Below are positions 12,839-12,957 of a stretch of 12,957 nt of DNA, in pieces. The notes under the pieces were generated by a model. It had not been told where the DNA came from. It saw only the letters and a list, made by a program, of their open reading frames with translations, and did not search any database. A program made the position numbers and the translations under genes. The first letter of the stretch is position 1, and every line of letters starts with the position of its first letter. This DNA comes from Promethearchaeota archaeon (lineage in GTDB: Archaea > Asgardarchaeota > Lokiarchaeia > Sigynarchaeales > SOKP01), in assembly GCA_030605085.1 (NCBI GenBank), contig JAUWBH010000170.1:1-12957 (forward strand). Reading direction: 5' to 3'.

Positions 12839-12879
12839 TTTGACACAAATCAGCAATAATTATTTGTCAAATTATGTCA
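12839..12879 (-). promoter_or_regulatory. Cluster of TTTGACA/TGTCAAA half-sites upstream of the 3-hydroxyacyl-CoA dehydrogenase gene
   Basis: TTTGACA (12839-12845) and TGTCAAA (12865-12871) are inverted copies, and a third TGTCA occurs at 12875-12879. Half-sites 20-30 bp apart beyond the TATA box suggest binding of a dimeric regulator, though the DNA is AT-rich. No gene is seen from here to the window end. Confidence 0.35.
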
Positions 12880-12957
12880 CTAAATTTGAGATTTTACGTG
12901 ATATTTTTACATTAATAATGAACTTAATAAAAAATAAAAAATTAATTATTTTCATTA

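Noticed and set aside
12881..12957. Possible new gene entering at the right edge
   Set aside because: No frame gives a protein-like sequence; the short minus-strand frame from an ATG near 12952 is low-complexity Ile/Phe/Lys/Asn.

Overview
This is an AT-rich archaeal window with short intergenic regions, TATA-like boxes about 25 bp upstream of several start codons, oligo(T) tracts after stop codons, and a mixture of leaderless and Shine-Dalgarno genes. The closest fit is an Asgard archaeon, probably Lokiarchaeia-like. That is an inference from composition, a Roadblock/LC7 gene, a probable longin-type regulatory protein and a eukaryote-like (MFE-2-type) 3-hydroxyacyl-CoA dehydrogenase. No rRNA or tRNA gene was recognised.

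Layout, left to right. Bases 2-2169 (+) hold the 3' part of gatA and a complete gatB, two subunits of the glutamyl-tRNA(Gln)/aspartyl-tRNA(Asn) amidotransferase. A VOC/glyoxalase-fold protein follows (+) behind its own promoter and a palindrome. A Roadblock/LC7 gene (-) is broken by a frameshift. It faces away from an unrecognised 257-residue protein with a hydrophobic C-terminal segment (+). Next come an MFE-2-like short-chain dehydrogenase (-), a small winged-helix protein (-) and a 57-residue cysteine-rich zinc-finger protein at 6095-6268 (-).

Bases ~6334-7753 are a tnpB-only IS200/IS605-family element (IS1341 type). It has recognisable left-end and right-end hairpins, a probable omega/reRNA region at its 3' end, and an in-frame TAA codon inside the TnpB zinc ribbon. 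Immediately right of it is a minus-strand operon: two tandem C_GCAxxG_C_C-type cysteine-rich paralogues, then a Uri-type GIY-YIG protein whose conserved C-terminal Cys/His motif lies after another in-frame TAA. The right part has an acyl-CoA dehydrogenase (+), a 367-residue protein with a probable longin/roadblock-like N-terminus and winged helices (-) behind an (ATT)n microsatellite, and a 3-hydroxyacyl-CoA dehydrogenase (-).

Functionally, the acyl-CoA dehydrogenase, the 3-hydroxyacyl-CoA dehydrogenase and the MFE-2-like dehydrogenase point to acyl-CoA (beta-oxidation-type) metabolism. They are separate transcription units, not one operon. The Roadblock and longin-like proteins suggest the small-GTPase-linked regulation typical of Asgard genomes. 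The most notable feature is the number of broken genes: two in-frame TAA codons, each just ahead of a conserved Cys motif, and one frameshift sitting in a predicted hairpin loop. TAA is used as a normal stop throughout, so these are most likely mutations or assembly errors rather than a recoded genome.
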